Assembly: GCA_964371715.1 (NCBI GenBank)
Contig: CAYJNO010000057.1
Location: 1 to 6,781 of the forward strand
Source of the DNA: CAYJNO01 sp964371715
GTDB lineage: Bacteria; Bacillota_I; Bacilli_A; Erysipelotrichales; Erysipelotrichaceae
DNA length: 6,781 bases
Reading direction: 5' to 3'
Positions 6,496 through 6,781 of the stretch are shown one piece after another (position 1 is the stretch's first letter; every line of letters starts with the position of its first letter). Made by a program: the position numbers and the translations under genes. The notes under the pieces are model-generated. The model was not told the DNA's origin. It saw only the letters and a list, made by a program, of their open reading frames with translations, and searched no databases.

Positions 6496-6781
6496 ATGTA
6501 TAAATGTCCTGTATGTAATGAAAAGTTAGAACTTAAAAATAATTCATATGCTTGCTCAAATAAGCATAGTTTCGACTTATCAAAATTTAAATATATCAAC
6601 TTAAATTTAAATAATAAAAAAAACACTGGTGATAATGATGAATTAGTAATTGCACGTAATAATTTTCTTAATTCATCATTTTATTTACCACTTAGAAATA
6701 AACTCATCGAATTAGTTAAACAATACAATCCTGACAATATTTTAGATTTAGCTTGTGGAACAGGGTATTACACTAATAAAC
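6496..6781 (+). CDS. rlmA: RlmA-type 23S rRNA (guanine-N1) methyltransferase, 5' part
   Basis: RlmA enzymes methylate N1 of a guanine in hairpin 35 of 23S rRNA, near the peptide exit tunnel: G745 for RlmA(I) and G748 for RlmA(II)/TlrB, the usual Gram-positive type. Only the first 95 codons are visible; the gene runs off the right edge. The N-terminal zinc finger is complete, with Cys4, Cys7, Cys20 and His24 in the order CPVC...YAC...H, followed by FDLSKFKYINL, the counterpart of the family's HQFDxAKEGYVNL. The first SAM motif ILDLACGTGYYT is at 82-93. The Cys4 spacing leaves no room for a later start, and no in-frame ATG, GTG or TTG lies between it and the upstream gene. There is no Shine-Dalgarno sequence, and the promoter abuts the ATG, so the message is probably leaderless. 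G745 or G748 specificity cannot be told from this part. Confidence 0.88.
   Translation, partial: MYKCPVCNEKLELKNNSYACSNKHSFDLSKFKYINLNLNNKKNTGDNDELVIARNNFLNSSFYLPLRNKLIELVKQYNPDNILDLACGTGYYTNK

Noticed and set aside
1..6781. Search for CRISPR arrays, insertion sequences, tRNA genes, riboswitches or phage genes
   Set aside because: No spaced direct repeats, transposase motifs, terminal repeats, cloverleaf sequence or long structured leader were seen by eye.

Overview
This is an AT-rich stretch (by eye about 30% G+C) of a low-GC Gram-positive chromosome, most likely Bacillota. RNase M5 (rnmV) is characteristic of that group. The tatD-rnmV-rsmA-ispE order resembles the cluster near the origin of Bacillus and its relatives, and MnmE ends in FCLGK, the ending I recall from Bacilli. 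The code is standard: TGA ends several genes and Trp is TGG, which argues against a code-4 Mollicute. Genus cannot be fixed from the window.

Layout, left to right. Positions 1-157 hold no gene. They carry a strong-looking leftward promoter (TTGCAA, 17-nt spacer, TATACT) behind A-rich DNA, and the start of an untranslated leader that looks like the front of an rRNA operon. Positions 158-4451 are a compact leftward block transcribed in the order mnmE > tatD > rnmV > rsmA > ispE. Its junctions are a 5-nt gap, a 14-nt overlap and two 4-nt ATGA overlaps. Four of the five products act on, or probably affect, nucleic acids: tRNA wobble modification (MnmE), a metal-dependent nuclease (TatD), 5S rRNA maturation (RNase M5) and 16S rRNA dimethylation (RsmA). 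IspE belongs to isoprenoid synthesis.

Positions 4536-6463 hold a leftward MFS exporter of the DHA3/macrolide-efflux type and a divergent TetR-family regulator. The 170-bp gap between them contains a perfect 9-bp inverted repeat lying on the regulator's predicted -10. This is the usual design of a self-regulated exporter and repressor pair. From 6496 a rightward gene for an RlmA-type 23S rRNA guanine methyltransferase begins and runs off the window.

The most unusual signal is at that last gene. A perfect extended -10 (TGGTATAAT) ends 6 nt before its ATG, and there is no Shine-Dalgarno sequence. Its mRNA is therefore predicted to be leaderless, while most other genes here have clear AGGAG-type sites. 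Everything else is housekeeping plus an ordinary efflux pair; I found no CRISPR array, transposon, tRNA gene or undescribed multi-gene system.
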